Part shown: positions 28,033-36,915 of the stretch, piece after piece
Layout of the letters: each line of letters opens with the position of its first letter
How positions within the stretch are numbered: position 1 is the first letter of the stretch
Assembly: GCA_045542735.1 (NCBI GenBank)
Contig: JAZQLQ010000015.1
Coordinates: 62,001-126,000 of the forward strand
From: UBA2882 sp045542735
Lineage (GTDB): Bacteria > Bacillota > Clostridia > Lachnospirales > Lachnospiraceae
Direction: 5' to 3'
Length of the DNA: 64,000 nt
Translations under genes and position numbers: made by a program
Notes under the pieces: model-generated
What the model was told of the DNA's origin: nothing
The model's database searches: none
What the model saw: the letters and a program-made list of their open reading frames with translations, nothing else

Positions 28033-28932
28033 ATGAAAATCAGTGATTTAATCGATGAGATTGATGGTCAATTAGTACAAGATGGAGAATTTGAAGTTTT
28101 AGAATATTGTACATCATCTTGTGAAAAAAAGTTTTTAAGTTTTTTAGAAAATGAAAAGTTTCTTGATAAAATAAATCCGAATGTATCGTGTATTATAACA
28201 ACAGAAAAACTGCAGAATCAGATTCCTGCATTTATTGAAGGTGTTGTAATTGCACGAGAACCAAAGAAAGTCTTTGGTTTTTTGCATAATTTTATGTCCA
28301 CAAAGGAGGAATATGCCGGAAAAAGGTTTAAAACTCAAATAGGACAAAACTGTAATATTAGTCCTCTGGCATATATTGCGTCAGAAAATGTGGTGATAGG
28401 CGATAACGTAATGATTGCGCCGTTTGTATCTGTTCGGGAAAATGTATATATCGGTGATGGATGTAAAATTTATGAAAACAGCGTTATTGGCGGAAAAGGT
28501 TTCAATTTTATAAAGACGCAAGAGGGACAAAGTATAGCAATGGCAGATTGTGGTAAAGTTGTTTTAGAAAAAAATGTTGAAATTTGTTCGAATTGTCATA
28601 TCGCAAGTGGACCATTACCAACAGATGTGACGAAATTAGAAGAAGAGGTTAAATTGGATGCCATGGTCCATGTAGGTCATGGAACCAGAATTGGGAAAAG
28701 GACATTAGTTCCGGCAGGGGCACAAATTGCAGGTAATGTTGATATTGGAGAAGACGTTTGGATTGGGGTTAATGCTACGATCTCTAACAGAATTGTTATA
28801 GAGGATGGTGCTCGTGTCTCTTTAGGATCGGTTGTGACAAAGCATGTTAAGAAAAATGAAACAGTTACAGGAAATTTTGCGGTGCCACATGATTTGTTTA
28901 TGGAGGAATTAAAAGCAAAAGTAAGAGGATAA
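28033..28932 (+). CDS. LpxD-like left-handed beta-helix acyltransferase (second copy)
   Basis: The 299-residue protein has an LpxD-like N-terminal ~100 residues (LSFLENEKFL, CIITTEKLQNQIP, KKVFGFLHNFM) and then hexapeptide repeats (IGDNVMIAPFVSV, IGDGCKIYENSVIGGKGF, HVGHGTRIGKRTLVPAGAQ). HVGHGT carries the candidate catalytic His. It lies four bases before the WbpE-like aminotransferase, so it is the natural candidate to N-acylate the amino group that enzyme installs, taking the place of WbpD. Compared with the copy at 20099 it is clearly paralogous but not a recent duplicate. Confidence 0.82.
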   Translation: MKISDLIDEIDGQLVQDGEFEVLEYCTSSCEKKFLSFLENEKFLDKINPNVSCIITTEKLQNQIPAFIEGVVIAREPKKVFGFLHNFMSTKEEYAGKRFKTQIGQNCNISPLAYIASENVVIGDNVMIAPFVSVRENVYIGDGCKIYENSVIGGKGFNFIKTQEGQSIAMADCGKVVLEKNVEICSNCHIASGPLPTDVTKLEEEVKLDAMVHVGHGTRIGKRTLVPAGAQIAGNVDIGEDVWIGVNATISNRIVIEDGARVSLGSVVTKHVKKNETVTGNFAVPHDLFMEELKAKVRG

Positions 28933-28936
28933 CAAC

Positions 28937-30082
28937 ATGGAATTTCGTGATTTGAAAAAACAGTATCAAATACTTAGTAAGGATATTGATGAAAAATTGA
29001 AGGAAGTTTGTACATCTGCTCATTACATTTCCGGACCGGAAGTAAAAGAATTGGAACAGCAATTGGCAGAGTATGTAGGAGTAAAACATTGTATTACATG
29101 TGCCAATGGTACAGATGCGATTACGCTTGCATTAAAGGTATGGGGAATTGGCGAAGGTGATGCGGTTTTTGTACCTGATTTCACTTTTTTTTCCAGTGGT
29201 GAGTGTCCGGCTGGTGAAGGTGCAACCTGTATCTTTGTAGATGTAGATGCAAAAACTTACAATATGGATCCGGTTAAATTGGAAGAATCAATTTGCAAGG
29301 TGATTCAAAAGGGGAAATATGCACCTAAGGCAGTTATAGCAGTAGATTTATTTGGACAACCTGCTGAGTATGATGTGATTCGTGCGATTTGCGACAAATA
29401 CCACCTGTACTTATTAGAAGATGGAGCGCAGGGGTTTGGTGGTGCTATTGGCGAAAAGCGGGCATGTTCTTTTGGAGATATATCGACCACATCCTTTTTT
29501 CCAGCAAAACCCTTGGGGTGCTATGGTGATGGAGGAGCAATATTTACAGATAATGATGAGTGGGCAGATTTGATTCGAAGTTACGCGGTACATGGGAAAG
29601 CCGACGATGATAAATACAACAATATCCGTATTGGTTTAAATAGTCGCTTAGATACTATGCAAGCTGTGATATTGCAAGTGAAATTAAAAGCTTTTCGTGA
29701 ATATGAAGTTGCTGATGTGAATCAAGTGGCGCAATGGTATAGTCAGGCATTGATTAAAAACGGTTTAGATAAAAAAATACTTTTACCCTATGTGAAAGAA
29801 GGGTATACCAGTAGCTGGGCACAATATACCATACAGTTACCTGAGTCAGTAGAGAGACAGGGTATTCAAGATAATCTAAAGAAACAGGGAATTCCGACCA
29901 TGGTTTATTACATGAAACCCATGCATTTACAAGGGGCTTTTGAAGGAACTGACAGTGCTATGGTAAATTGTCCGGTTACTGAGAAATTGTGCACAAAGGT
30001 ACTTAGTTTGCCTATGCATCCTTATATGACACAATCCGATGTTGATATAGTGGTAAGTGCATTATGTGACGAAATTAAATGA
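28937..30082 (+). CDS. DegT/DnrJ/EryC1/StrS aminotransferase (WbpE-like)
   Basis: The 381-residue PLP enzyme starts like WbpE (FRDLKKQYQILSKDI, YISGPEVKELEQQLAEYVG, CITCANGTDAITLAL). It carries DFTFFSSGE, LLEDGAQGFGG (PLP-binding Asp), SFFPAKPLGCYGDGGAI with the Schiff-base Lys, and RIGLNSRLDTMQAVIL. It transfers an amino group to a 3-keto (or 4-keto) nucleotide sugar. With the WbpA-like and WbpB-like genes, amination at C3 of a UDP-GlcNAc-uronate is the best prediction. The next gene's start overlaps its stop. Confidence 0.9.
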   Translation: MEFRDLKKQYQILSKDIDEKLKEVCTSAHYISGPEVKELEQQLAEYVGVKHCITCANGTDAITLALKVWGIGEGDAVFVPDFTFFSSGECPAGEGATCIFVDVDAKTYNMDPVKLEESICKVIQKGKYAPKAVIAVDLFGQPAEYDVIRAICDKYHLYLLEDGAQGFGGAIGEKRACSFGDISTTSFFPAKPLGCYGDGGAIFTDNDEWADLIRSYAVHGKADDDKYNNIRIGLNSRLDTMQAVILQVKLKAFREYEVADVNQVAQWYSQALIKNGLDKKILLPYVKEGYTSSWAQYTIQLPESVERQGIQDNLKKQGIPTMVYYMKPMHLQGAFEGTDSAMVNCPVTEKLCTKVLSLPMHPYMTQSDVDIVVSALCDEIK

Positions 30083-31644
30083 TGGATAAAGGAAATATCC
30101 AAAATAGAGAGAGTTATAGTGGTGAGGTCATGAAGAGTAAAGTTGTTAAATCGGTTGGATTGGTATTTATTCTTTCTTTAGTGTCTAAAGGCATTGCATT
30201 TTTTAAAACAATTGTACAAGCTGCGTGTTTTGGAGCGACAGATTTTACAGATGCTTTCAATATTGCAAATGGAGTTGTATCTAATATTTTTTATATGTTA
30301 ACAACGGCACTAGCAGTTGCGTTTGTTCCACTATATATACAAAAAAAGAATGCAGAGGATAGAGAAGAACTTAGCAAATTTAGTTCACGTATACTGACAA
30401 TCTTACTATTTGTGTCCTTAGCTATTGTAATACTATTAGAATTAATTGCACCTGCTATAGTTAAAATGATTGCTCCGGGATATGTTGGAGAAATGTATTT
30501 TTTGACAATAAAGTATTTGAGAGTTTTATTGTTGGGATATATTTTTTCGTTGCTAGTATCGTTTTATCAGAATATGCTCAATGCGGAAGGAATATATGGG
30601 TATTCAAACCTTTCGTCTATTATCAACAGTATTGTATTAATAGTTATTACAATTCTTTTGGCCGATATTATAGGTGTGTGGGCTTTGGTTATATCAGTTC
30701 CACTTTCTTTTTTGGCGCAATTTGTGATTTTATATGTTCGAGGACATAAGTATGCATCAATAACTACGAAATATGGAATTAGAGATCAATCTGTAAAGAT
30801 TTTGATGATACAAGCTCTTCCTATTTTATTAAGTCAAGCGACGGTTGAAGTAAATCAGGTTGTGGATAGGGCGTTACTGTCATCTGTGGCCGTTGGTGCA
30901 GTTACGGCAGTATCGTATTCAGCTATATTATATCAATTTGTATCAACGCTTATTAATGTACCTCTTTCGACAGTTATGTTTACGGAGTTGTCAAATGCAG
31001 TTTGCCAAAGAAATATAGAATACATCAAAAAAGTCTTACGAACTATTTATAAGTTGGTAGTAGTTGTTTGTATCCCAATTATATTGGTGACAATTTATGA
31101 CTCTTATGATATTGTGTCGATTGTTTATGGCTATGGTGATTTTTCAGAAACAGCACTTATTCAAACGCAACAAGGTTTAGTTGCATATATTTTTTGTGTT
31201 GTTCCGGTAACAATAAAAAGTGTCCTGACCAGAGCATTTTACGCATATGGAGACACAAGAAAACCTATGATAAACAGTGTGGGAGAGGTTATATTGAATA
31301 TCACATTATCTGTTTTGTTGGTTCAAAAATGGGGGATATACGGAGTTGTCGGAGCGACAACTATTTCGAGTTTTGTTTTTATGCTTTTATTGATTGTAGA
31401 GTTTAATCGAAGATATGTAGAAGTGACTGACATCAAGTTTTTGTTTAGCTATTACAAGGAAATGATAGCATTGTTTATTACATTAATAATAATGTATTTG
31501 TTTAAAGGGGCATATGTTAATAATATTGTCCTAGATTTAATTTTAAAAACTCTGTTAATATTTACAACATATTTTATTGTACTTTTATTGTGCAAAGAAG
31601 AATTATTAGTTGAAATGATAAATCGTATTAGAAATAAAAAATAA
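30079..31644 (+). CDS. Wzx/MurJ-like lipid-linked oligosaccharide flippase
   Basis: The 521-residue protein has about fourteen transmembrane helices. Its N-terminal helices (SLVSKGIAFFKTIVQAACFGATDFTDAFNIA) follow the MviN/MurJ branch of the MOP exporter family. It would move undecaprenyl-linked repeat units to the outer face for the Wzy-like protein at 22157. The start is uncertain: ATG 30079 overlaps the aminotransferase stop, 30082 is next, and ATG 30130 (MKSKVV) is where homology to the first helix begins but its GAGG is too close. Confidence 0.85.
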   Translation: MMDKGNIQNRESYSGEVMKSKVVKSVGLVFILSLVSKGIAFFKTIVQAACFGATDFTDAFNIANGVVSNIFYMLTTALAVAFVPLYIQKKNAEDREELSKFSSRILTILLFVSLAIVILLELIAPAIVKMIAPGYVGEMYFLTIKYLRVLLLGYIFSLLVSFYQNMLNAEGIYGYSNLSSIINSIVLIVITILLADIIGVWALVISVPLSFLAQFVILYVRGHKYASITTKYGIRDQSVKILMIQALPILLSQATVEVNQVVDRALLSSVAVGAVTAVSYSAILYQFVSTLINVPLSTVMFTELSNAVCQRNIEYIKKVLRTIYKLVVVVCIPIILVTIYDSYDIVSIVYGYGDFSETALIQTQQGLVAYIFCVVPVTIKSVLTRAFYAYGDTRKPMINSVGEVILNITLSVLLVQKWGIYGVVGATTISSFVFMLLLIVEFNRRYVEVTDIKFLFSYYKEMIALFITLIIMYLFKGAYVNNIVLDLILKTLLIFTTYFIVLLLCKEELLVEMINRIRNKK

Positions 31645-31707
31645 GAAAAGATTTATTGGTGGAGTGGCAATGATAGTATATGTGAAAGGTGAAGCAAGAG
31701 GGGGATT

Positions 31708-32751
31708 ATGGGTCTAGTTGTATTTATATTGTTTATGTTGATTATACCGATGAGCATGGCTACTTCGATTCGAAGATTTGTTAAATTTGAAAATATAGGT
31801 ATGTGCTATATAATGGCAATACTATTTATGTGGTCGTTGTGGCATCTATTATGCATTCCTTTTTGGATATATCAGTGGTCATTTACGGTTTTATGCCAAA
31901 TATACAGTTGTTTGATAGTTGCAATAGCAATATTAAGCATAATTGGGGGTTATAAATTGGTATTAACTGATATTGATGTTTTTAAACGTGAGTTTAGAAA
32001 GAGTATGATCAGCAAATATGCAGTGATATATGTGATTATGGCAATTGGTCTTGTCTTTTATCAGGTGTATAAGACTGTTGTAAGTGATATGACATATAAT
32101 GCTGCAGATGATTATATTTATATCAGTTTTTCGAATGCAGCTGTCTATAATGATAAGATTGGAATGACAAATGCATTAGGAAATTATGCTATACAAAATG
32201 GTCCTAAATATATGTTGCAAACAAATATTTGGTTTATTGCTTATTTGGCTAAAATATGCGGTCTACCCGTAACGCTTATAGCGCACACAGTGTATCCGGT
32301 ATTTCTTTTACTATTATCTTATTTGGCGGTATATATGCTATCGACAAAAATATTTAGCAACATAGAAAATAGAATGATTTTTATGATATTAGTTTCCATC
32401 TTATATATATACGGTTTCTATTCTATGTATTCGGTGACCTTTAGATTATTAGGCCCCATATGGCAAGGTAAAGCAATTTTAGCAACCTTTTTTTTGCCGT
32501 TATTGTTGTATATGTGTATAGAAGCACTACAACAAAACTATCACTACACATACGGCATTAGTTTTTTGATATGTTCTGTCGCATCCGTTTCCATGTCTCT
32601 TGGAGGCATTATAACTATGATGGCGGTTATGGGAATAATAATTTTCCTTACATTGTTAAGTAAAGAACGATGCTGGAAACATATACTATACATGTTGTGG
32701 GGATGGAGTTATCCATTTGGTATAGGGGTTGTGTATTTAATTATGAGGTGA
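31708..32751 (+). CDS. membrane protein, N-terminal half of a split GT-C-like protein
   Basis: The 347-residue protein has about nine helices. After the third comes an external loop with YNAADDYIYISFSNAA, an acidic pair resembling GT-C/DUF6077-type proteins of Lachnospiraceae. It ends with VYLIMR and a TGA at 32749-32751. The next gene starts six bases later in the same reading frame with GAGGTGA serving as its ribosome site. A similar two-gene arrangement exists at 50757/51608, so I treat this as a natural gene boundary rather than a nonsense mutation. Function probably transfer of a lipid-linked sugar, inferred only. Confidence 0.65.
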   Translation: MGLVVFILFMLIIPMSMATSIRRFVKFENIGMCYIMAILFMWSLWHLLCIPFWIYQWSFTVLCQIYSCLIVAIAILSIIGGYKLVLTDIDVFKREFRKSMISKYAVIYVIMAIGLVFYQVYKTVVSDMTYNAADDYIYISFSNAAVYNDKIGMTNALGNYAIQNGPKYMLQTNIWFIAYLAKICGLPVTLIAHTVYPVFLLLLSYLAVYMLSTKIFSNIENRMIFMILVSILYIYGFYSMYSVTFRLLGPIWQGKAILATFFLPLLLYMCIEALQQNYHYTYGISFLICSVASVSMSLGGIITMMAVMGIIIFLTLLSKERCWKHILYMLWGWSYPFGIGVVYLIMR

Positions 32752-32757
32752 CAATAT

Positions 32758-33909
32758 ATGAACAGCACATTGTTACAGATAAAAGATATTTGGTTGACAT
32801 TTTGGGGACAGGATGTAATATACCAATTGTTTTTCTTAATAGCATTGCTTGTTATATTTCGATTGGAGAAGAATGTCTGGATAAAAAGAGTATTTTTCTG
32901 GTATCCACTGTTAGTGTATGTAGCATTAATGAATCCTGTGACAATTAAGTTGGGCAATTATGTGTGGGGATCTGTGGTGGCATATTATTGTAGACAGTTT
33001 TCGTTAATACCGATTTTTTTTGTGATTGCATATGCGCTGATTATAGGACTTTCCGGTATAAAAGATGAAATGCGTAAAATGGGAGTGGTTTTGTTAGGAC
33101 TTGTTGTTATTATGAGTTCTGGGAAATTCATATATAATCAAGAATGGGTTGTAGAGGCAGAGAATTTATTGAAAGTCCCAAATGATGTAATCTATATTTG
33201 CGATACAATCAGTAAAGAGGAGACAGATGCAACTGTAGCAGTCCCGTGGTCATTGGTAAATTATATTAGGCAATATGATGCTTCGATGCATTTAGCGTAT
33301 GGCAGAGACAGTGCGCACGAGTTAGCCATACAGATAAGTAGTTACTACCCGGATGTGGACTATATTATGCAAAGATGTTGTATGAAGGGTATTGGATATG
33401 TTGTAGTGCCGAAGATAGATAGTGTTTATGATGCATTTGCAATTAAAGGCTATATGCCATGGCTTGAAGCTCAAAATTATCTGGTATATGAATGTTACGG
33501 ATATGATGGTATAGTAAATGAGTATAATGATTTAGAGCAAATTTGCAGTAGCTATTTATGTGATGAGAATGGCGATATAAGAACTGATAGTTTGGGATAT
33601 AGCATTGAGCAATATACTTATAATGAAAGTGGACTAGTGCATACAGTATTTTATTATGATAAAAGTGACCAGATGGTATATTTGACTCCAGGATATGCTG
33701 GAATTAGTTATGAATATAATGAAAAAGGGGAAAAAATAAAAGAAACATACTTAGATATGGCGGGTAACCCCGTGAATACTAACTGGGGCTATGCAAGTAT
33801 TGTATATAGACGTGATAAAAGTGGAACTGTTGTGGATAAGCAGTATTATGATGTCGATGGGGAATTATGTGAAGAAGGTAATAAGTCACTAAGCATAAGT
33901 CAGTACTAG
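32758..33909 (+). CDS. membrane protein, C-terminal half of the split GT-C-like pair, with YD-like repeats
   Basis: The 383-residue protein starts with four or five helices, then an extracytoplasmic alpha/beta domain (~130-250, ending GIGYVVVPKI and QNYLVYECYG). After residue ~255 there are imperfect repeats of the type TYNESGLVHTVFYYD, EYNEKGEKIKETYLD and YRRDKSGTVVDKQYYD, which resemble YD/RHS-like beta repeats. The first 250 residues match the plan of the 51608 gene, which lacks the repeats. It is the last gene of the capsule operon. The repeats may bind glycan, but nothing in sequence proves it. Confidence 0.6.
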   Translation: MNSTLLQIKDIWLTFWGQDVIYQLFFLIALLVIFRLEKNVWIKRVFFWYPLLVYVALMNPVTIKLGNYVWGSVVAYYCRQFSLIPIFFVIAYALIIGLSGIKDEMRKMGVVLLGLVVIMSSGKFIYNQEWVVEAENLLKVPNDVIYICDTISKEETDATVAVPWSLVNYIRQYDASMHLAYGRDSAHELAIQISSYYPDVDYIMQRCCMKGIGYVVVPKIDSVYDAFAIKGYMPWLEAQNYLVYECYGYDGIVNEYNDLEQICSSYLCDENGDIRTDSLGYSIEQYTYNESGLVHTVFYYDKSDQMVYLTPGYAGISYEYNEKGEKIKETYLDMAGNPVNTNWGYASIVYRRDKSGTVVDKQYYDVDGELCEEGNKSLSISQY

Positions 33910-34015
33910 TAATTCTTCAATTTATATTATTAGCGATTGAAAAGACTATAGGATTATTACTTATCCACGTACCAATTATAAAATTTTTAAATAGAAAGAG
34001 TATACTAATCTAATA

Positions 34016-35032
34016 TCATGCAATAATTAGTTTAAGAAGTCTCTGGGCTATAACATATATCAAGCTTGAACATATCAAAATGCATATGTATATAAACAGT
34101 AAAGTGAGGAGTTCTGCCCTTAACGTATTCGGCGCTATTTGTGCAACACAAATATTGAGTATCATATGATGGCACAGATATATAGGATAAGAAATTTTAC
34201 ACACATATCTGATAAGACTAGTCATATACTTGGAGGGTTCGATCTTGTTTAAGGATAAATATAATACTGAAAAAATACTAATTCCCAGTACATTTTTCCA
34301 AGGTAACTGATAAAATGGTAATTTTACCATGGTAATCAGTGCAATAAGGGACAATGTGATGGGGATTATTATTTTTCTCCATTTTAAGAGTTGGGTTTGA
34401 TATCTGTAAGTCAACATACCCAGCCAGAAAAGTAAAATGCCGGTACTAATACTTGCATCGGGGGATATTTTTGATAATGGGAATACAATATTAGCAAAAT
34501 AAGTACCCATAATGATAATTGTAGACGGCAGACAATATTTTCTGAGTAAAAAGTTCAACAATGGATACACAAGATAGCACACAAGAATAACACCGGTAAA
34601 CCATTCACCGATGATATAATAAGTCTGAATACCATACATAGAGGCATATCCGTCAATGCCAAGGAAACTGAATACGAATCGCCAAGGAGAGCCGCCATAT
34701 AAAAAATTATTTTGTTTGATGGAGTTATACAGATATCCGCAAAGGAATGTTAAATGCAAAATCGGGAATATGGCAAGTGCCCGTTTTTTATAAAACTGTT
34801 TTAAATCGATATCTTGTGGATGACACAGCATCATGACATAGCCGGATATAAGGTAAAACATGGTCGTAGCCACGCTTCCCCAGCCGCCGTTGGCATAGCC
34901 GTAAAACACGGAATCTGTATTGCTAAGTGCGGTACAGAAATGAAAGTTAATGATAGTAATCACACAAAGACATCGTATGAGATCAAGAGAGAAGTTTCGT
35001 TTTTTATTCATTCTTTTATTTATTCCATTCAT
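34016..35032 (-). CDS. acyltransferase family 3 membrane protein (third of three)
   Basis: A 338-residue protein on the minus strand, convergent with the capsule operon. Family motifs are present: SLDLIRCLCVITIINFHFCTAL (conserved His), GGWGSVATTMFYLISGYVM, and late YPIYLCHHMIL. About ten helices. It is the only capsule-type gene in reverse orientation between 1 and 53 kb and marks the left edge of the accessory island. It probably O-acetylates a surface glycan. Confidence 0.85.
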   Translation of the reverse strand: MNGINKRMNKKRNFSLDLIRCLCVITIINFHFCTALSNTDSVFYGYANGGWGSVATTMFYLISGYVMMLCHPQDIDLKQFYKKRALAIFPILHLTFLCGYLYNSIKQNNFLYGGSPWRFVFSFLGIDGYASMYGIQTYYIIGEWFTGVILVCYLVYPLLNFLLRKYCLPSTIIIMGTYFANIVFPLSKISPDASISTGILLFWLGMLTYRYQTQLLKWRKIIIPITLSLIALITMVKLPFYQLPWKNVLGISIFSVLYLSLNKIEPSKYMTSLIRYVCKISYPIYLCHHMILNICVAQIAPNTLRAELLTLLFIYICILICSSLIYVIAQRLLKLIIA

Positions 35033-35218
35033 TTTGTTTAATTATAACATTAGGACATTAGTTGGGTAAAGGATTCGGGAAGAATTTGTTGTAAACATAT
35101 TTAGTAGACTAGCACTTTTGGTGCCGGTCTTTTTTTGTGGAAAAAAGATACATTTTCCTTACCTCGTTGGCTGACTAATTGAATTCTAATATGGAGTGGA
35201 ATATTTAAAAGTGGCAAA
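35033..35218. other. intergenic border between capsule operon and accessory island
   Basis: This stretch between the reverse acyltransferase gene and the first Spo0A-box element has no convincing gene. It holds a rho-independent terminator pointing to the right (35107-35136) and must contain the promoter for the minus-strand acyltransferase, though no clear -35/-10 pair stands out. The terminator has no obvious gene before it on the plus strand, so it may be a leftover of an older gene order or a barrier against readthrough into the island. Confidence 0.5.
35107..35136 (+). terminator. rho-independent terminator
   Basis: GACTAGCAC and GTGCCGGTC form a stem with one mismatch and one G-U pair around a short loop (35107-35129). 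A run of T follows to 35136. It insulates the island promoter at 35222-35281 from upstream transcription. Confidence 0.6.
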
Positions 35219-35221
35219 TTT

Positions 35222-35281
35222 TGTCGAAAAAGTGTCATTTTTTGACAGGCTCAAGAATAGCAAAAGAGTTAATGATATAAT
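35222..35281 (+). promoter_or_regulatory. Spo0A-box element A with -10, upstream of the toroid-TIR operon
   Basis: The 26-base element 35222-35247 reads TGTCGAAAAA, G, TGTC, A, TTTTTTGACA. The first seven bases are the Spo0A box (TGTCGAA). TGTC repeats 11 bases later, and GACA closes it as an inverted half site. After exactly 28 bases comes TATAAT (35276-35281), with TG one base before it (extended -10). The element would cover about -66 to -41. No -35 lies at the usual 17-base distance, which suits an activator-dependent promoter. Confidence 0.65.
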
Positions 35282-35326
35282 TAAAAAAACTTTGAGGTAG
35301 AGACAAGAAGAGAGGAGAGTTACGCA

Positions 35327-36892
35327 ATGATTGAATCGAACATGATATTAGAATTAATAAAATATTTATTAAATGGTTCAACAGATGAAGGTGGATGGGA
35401 TTCAGAACCGGGGAAAAATAAGGAAACCAATCCGCTAAATACAGCAGAAGTTTTAGTTGCACTAATTTCTGTTAGACATCAACTATGTATAACTGGATTA
35501 CCTGAGGATTATGATAAAATACTACATAAAGGGATTAAATATTTACAAAGAACACAGTTGGTTTCTGGTGGTTGGGCTACAGGTTCCGCTTATTGTGATA
35601 ACACCACGATTAACAGTTCAAAAGGAAATACTGTGTCAACGTGTTTTTCAATATGGGCATTGATTTTAAATTACAAGTTGATTGATAAAAGTTCAGATAT
35701 AGTTTGTCAAGTAAAAAAAGCTATAGTTTTTTTGGCTAAATGTAAAGACGCAGATTATTTATATTATTATAGCCCAGGATTAAAAGAATGGTCTCCTGTC
35801 GCCATGTCATATGCATTGTTGACTTATGTATTAATTCTTTCATTTGATACATCGTATCATTTATTAACTCAGGAGGAACACTTGGAGGTAAGTTTAAGTA
35901 TAAATAATATATTAACGGCTATTACAGATAAACGTATTTGGGATAAAATTGAAACTCAGTATATATCGGCAATCTTAATGTATTATGCTATTCTTATTCT
36001 TCCGGTAAATAAAAATATTACTAGAGTTGTAAAAAAACAGGCACGTACCATACTTGAAGAAATTATGAGTAGATTCACGGAGGAACAATGTGGCAAGGGG
36101 TATACAGAAGAACAGGTTGTAAGAGAAGATGGAAAAACGCCGAGAGATTTTATACATTATGTTCCGGTTTGGATGCTTGTGATGAATAGTCATCTACCAG
36201 AGAATTCGAGATATCACCATGAATTAGTATTAAAAACTGTTTTACATAATATTTATCAAAGTTGTAAGGGCATTTATTTGTATGGAAAAAGGTGGAATTG
36301 GATAACTGCACTAACATTATTTGCGGTGACATATTATATTAACAATATGAGTATAGAGAAATTATTTCAAAGGGAGGAGTGTCAAATGTCGGATACTAGA
36401 AAAGTTTTTATTGTTCATGGTAGAGATTTAGAATTCAAGTTAAAAGTTGCTAATTTGTTAAGAGCACTATCTTTACAACCGTTGGAGTGGGAACAAGTGG
36501 TGACAAAAACAGGGAAGGCGACTCCAACAACATATGAAATAATTAGCAAAGGCTTTGAATTAGCACAAGCAGTAATCGTTTTAATGTCAGGTGATGATGA
36601 GGGGAAAGTTAAAGACATTTATTGTCAAAAAAATGACGACGAAAGCGATATAATACTTTGTTCACAACCACGCCTTAACGTTGTATTTGAGGCGGGGATA
36701 GCATTTGGCATCAATCCGAATCGAACACTTATTGTTAGGAAAGTAGAAAAACAGAGGAAAATAAGTGATATAGATGGTTTTAATTGTTTGGAATATGATG
36801 GGGATGTAATGCAACGCCATGCTATAGCAAGACGACTGCAAACTGCGGGATGTATGGTTGATACATCGGGAACTGATTGGTTAGAAATATAA
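35327..36892 (+). CDS. alpha/alpha-toroid repeat protein fused to a TIR-like domain (candidate NAD-signalling ThsB-like subunit)
   Basis: 521 residues. Residues ~1-340 look like prenyltransferase/squalene-cyclase-type helical repeats (GGWDSEPG near 24, GGWATGSAY near 80, LAKCKDADYLYYYSPG). Residues 354-521 match the TIR-like domain PF10137 of Cap12/PycTIR: KVFIVHGRD at the start, TTYEIISKGFELAQAVIVLMS, and NVVFEAGIAFG with the probable catalytic Glu at 455. Such domains cleave NAD+ or make ADPR-based signals. A strong ribosome site (GGGAGGAG, 36372-36379) sits before an in-frame ATG at 36386, so the TIR domain might also be made alone. It is the first gene after Spo0A-box element A and lies just before NUDIX and TM-macro genes. 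Toroid role is unknown. Confidence 0.8.
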   Translation: MIESNMILELIKYLLNGSTDEGGWDSEPGKNKETNPLNTAEVLVALISVRHQLCITGLPEDYDKILHKGIKYLQRTQLVSGGWATGSAYCDNTTINSSKGNTVSTCFSIWALILNYKLIDKSSDIVCQVKKAIVFLAKCKDADYLYYYSPGLKEWSPVAMSYALLTYVLILSFDTSYHLLTQEEHLEVSLSINNILTAITDKRIWDKIETQYISAILMYYAILILPVNKNITRVVKKQARTILEEIMSRFTEEQCGKGYTEEQVVREDGKTPRDFIHYVPVWMLVMNSHLPENSRYHHELVLKTVLHNIYQSCKGIYLYGKRWNWITALTLFAVTYYINNMSIEKLFQREECQMSDTRKVFIVHGRDLEFKLKVANLLRALSLQPLEWEQVVTKTGKATPTTYEIISKGFELAQAVIVLMSGDDEGKVKDIYCQKNDDESDIILCSQPRLNVVFEAGIAFGINPNRTLIVRKVEKQRKISDIDGFNCLEYDGDVMQRHAIARRLQTAGCMVDTSGTDWLEI

Positions 36893-36915
36893 GAGTGCTA
36901 TAAGGAGGAAATAGA

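Noticed and set aside
32749..32757. In-frame TGA splitting 31708 and 32758, first taken as a nonsense mutation
   Set aside because: A paralogous pair at 50757/51608 is split at the same place, and GAGGTGA overlapping the stop gives the second gene a good ribosome site.
34814..35041. 75-codon plus-strand frame
   Set aside because: It is antisense to the acyltransferase gene, which has clear family motifs.
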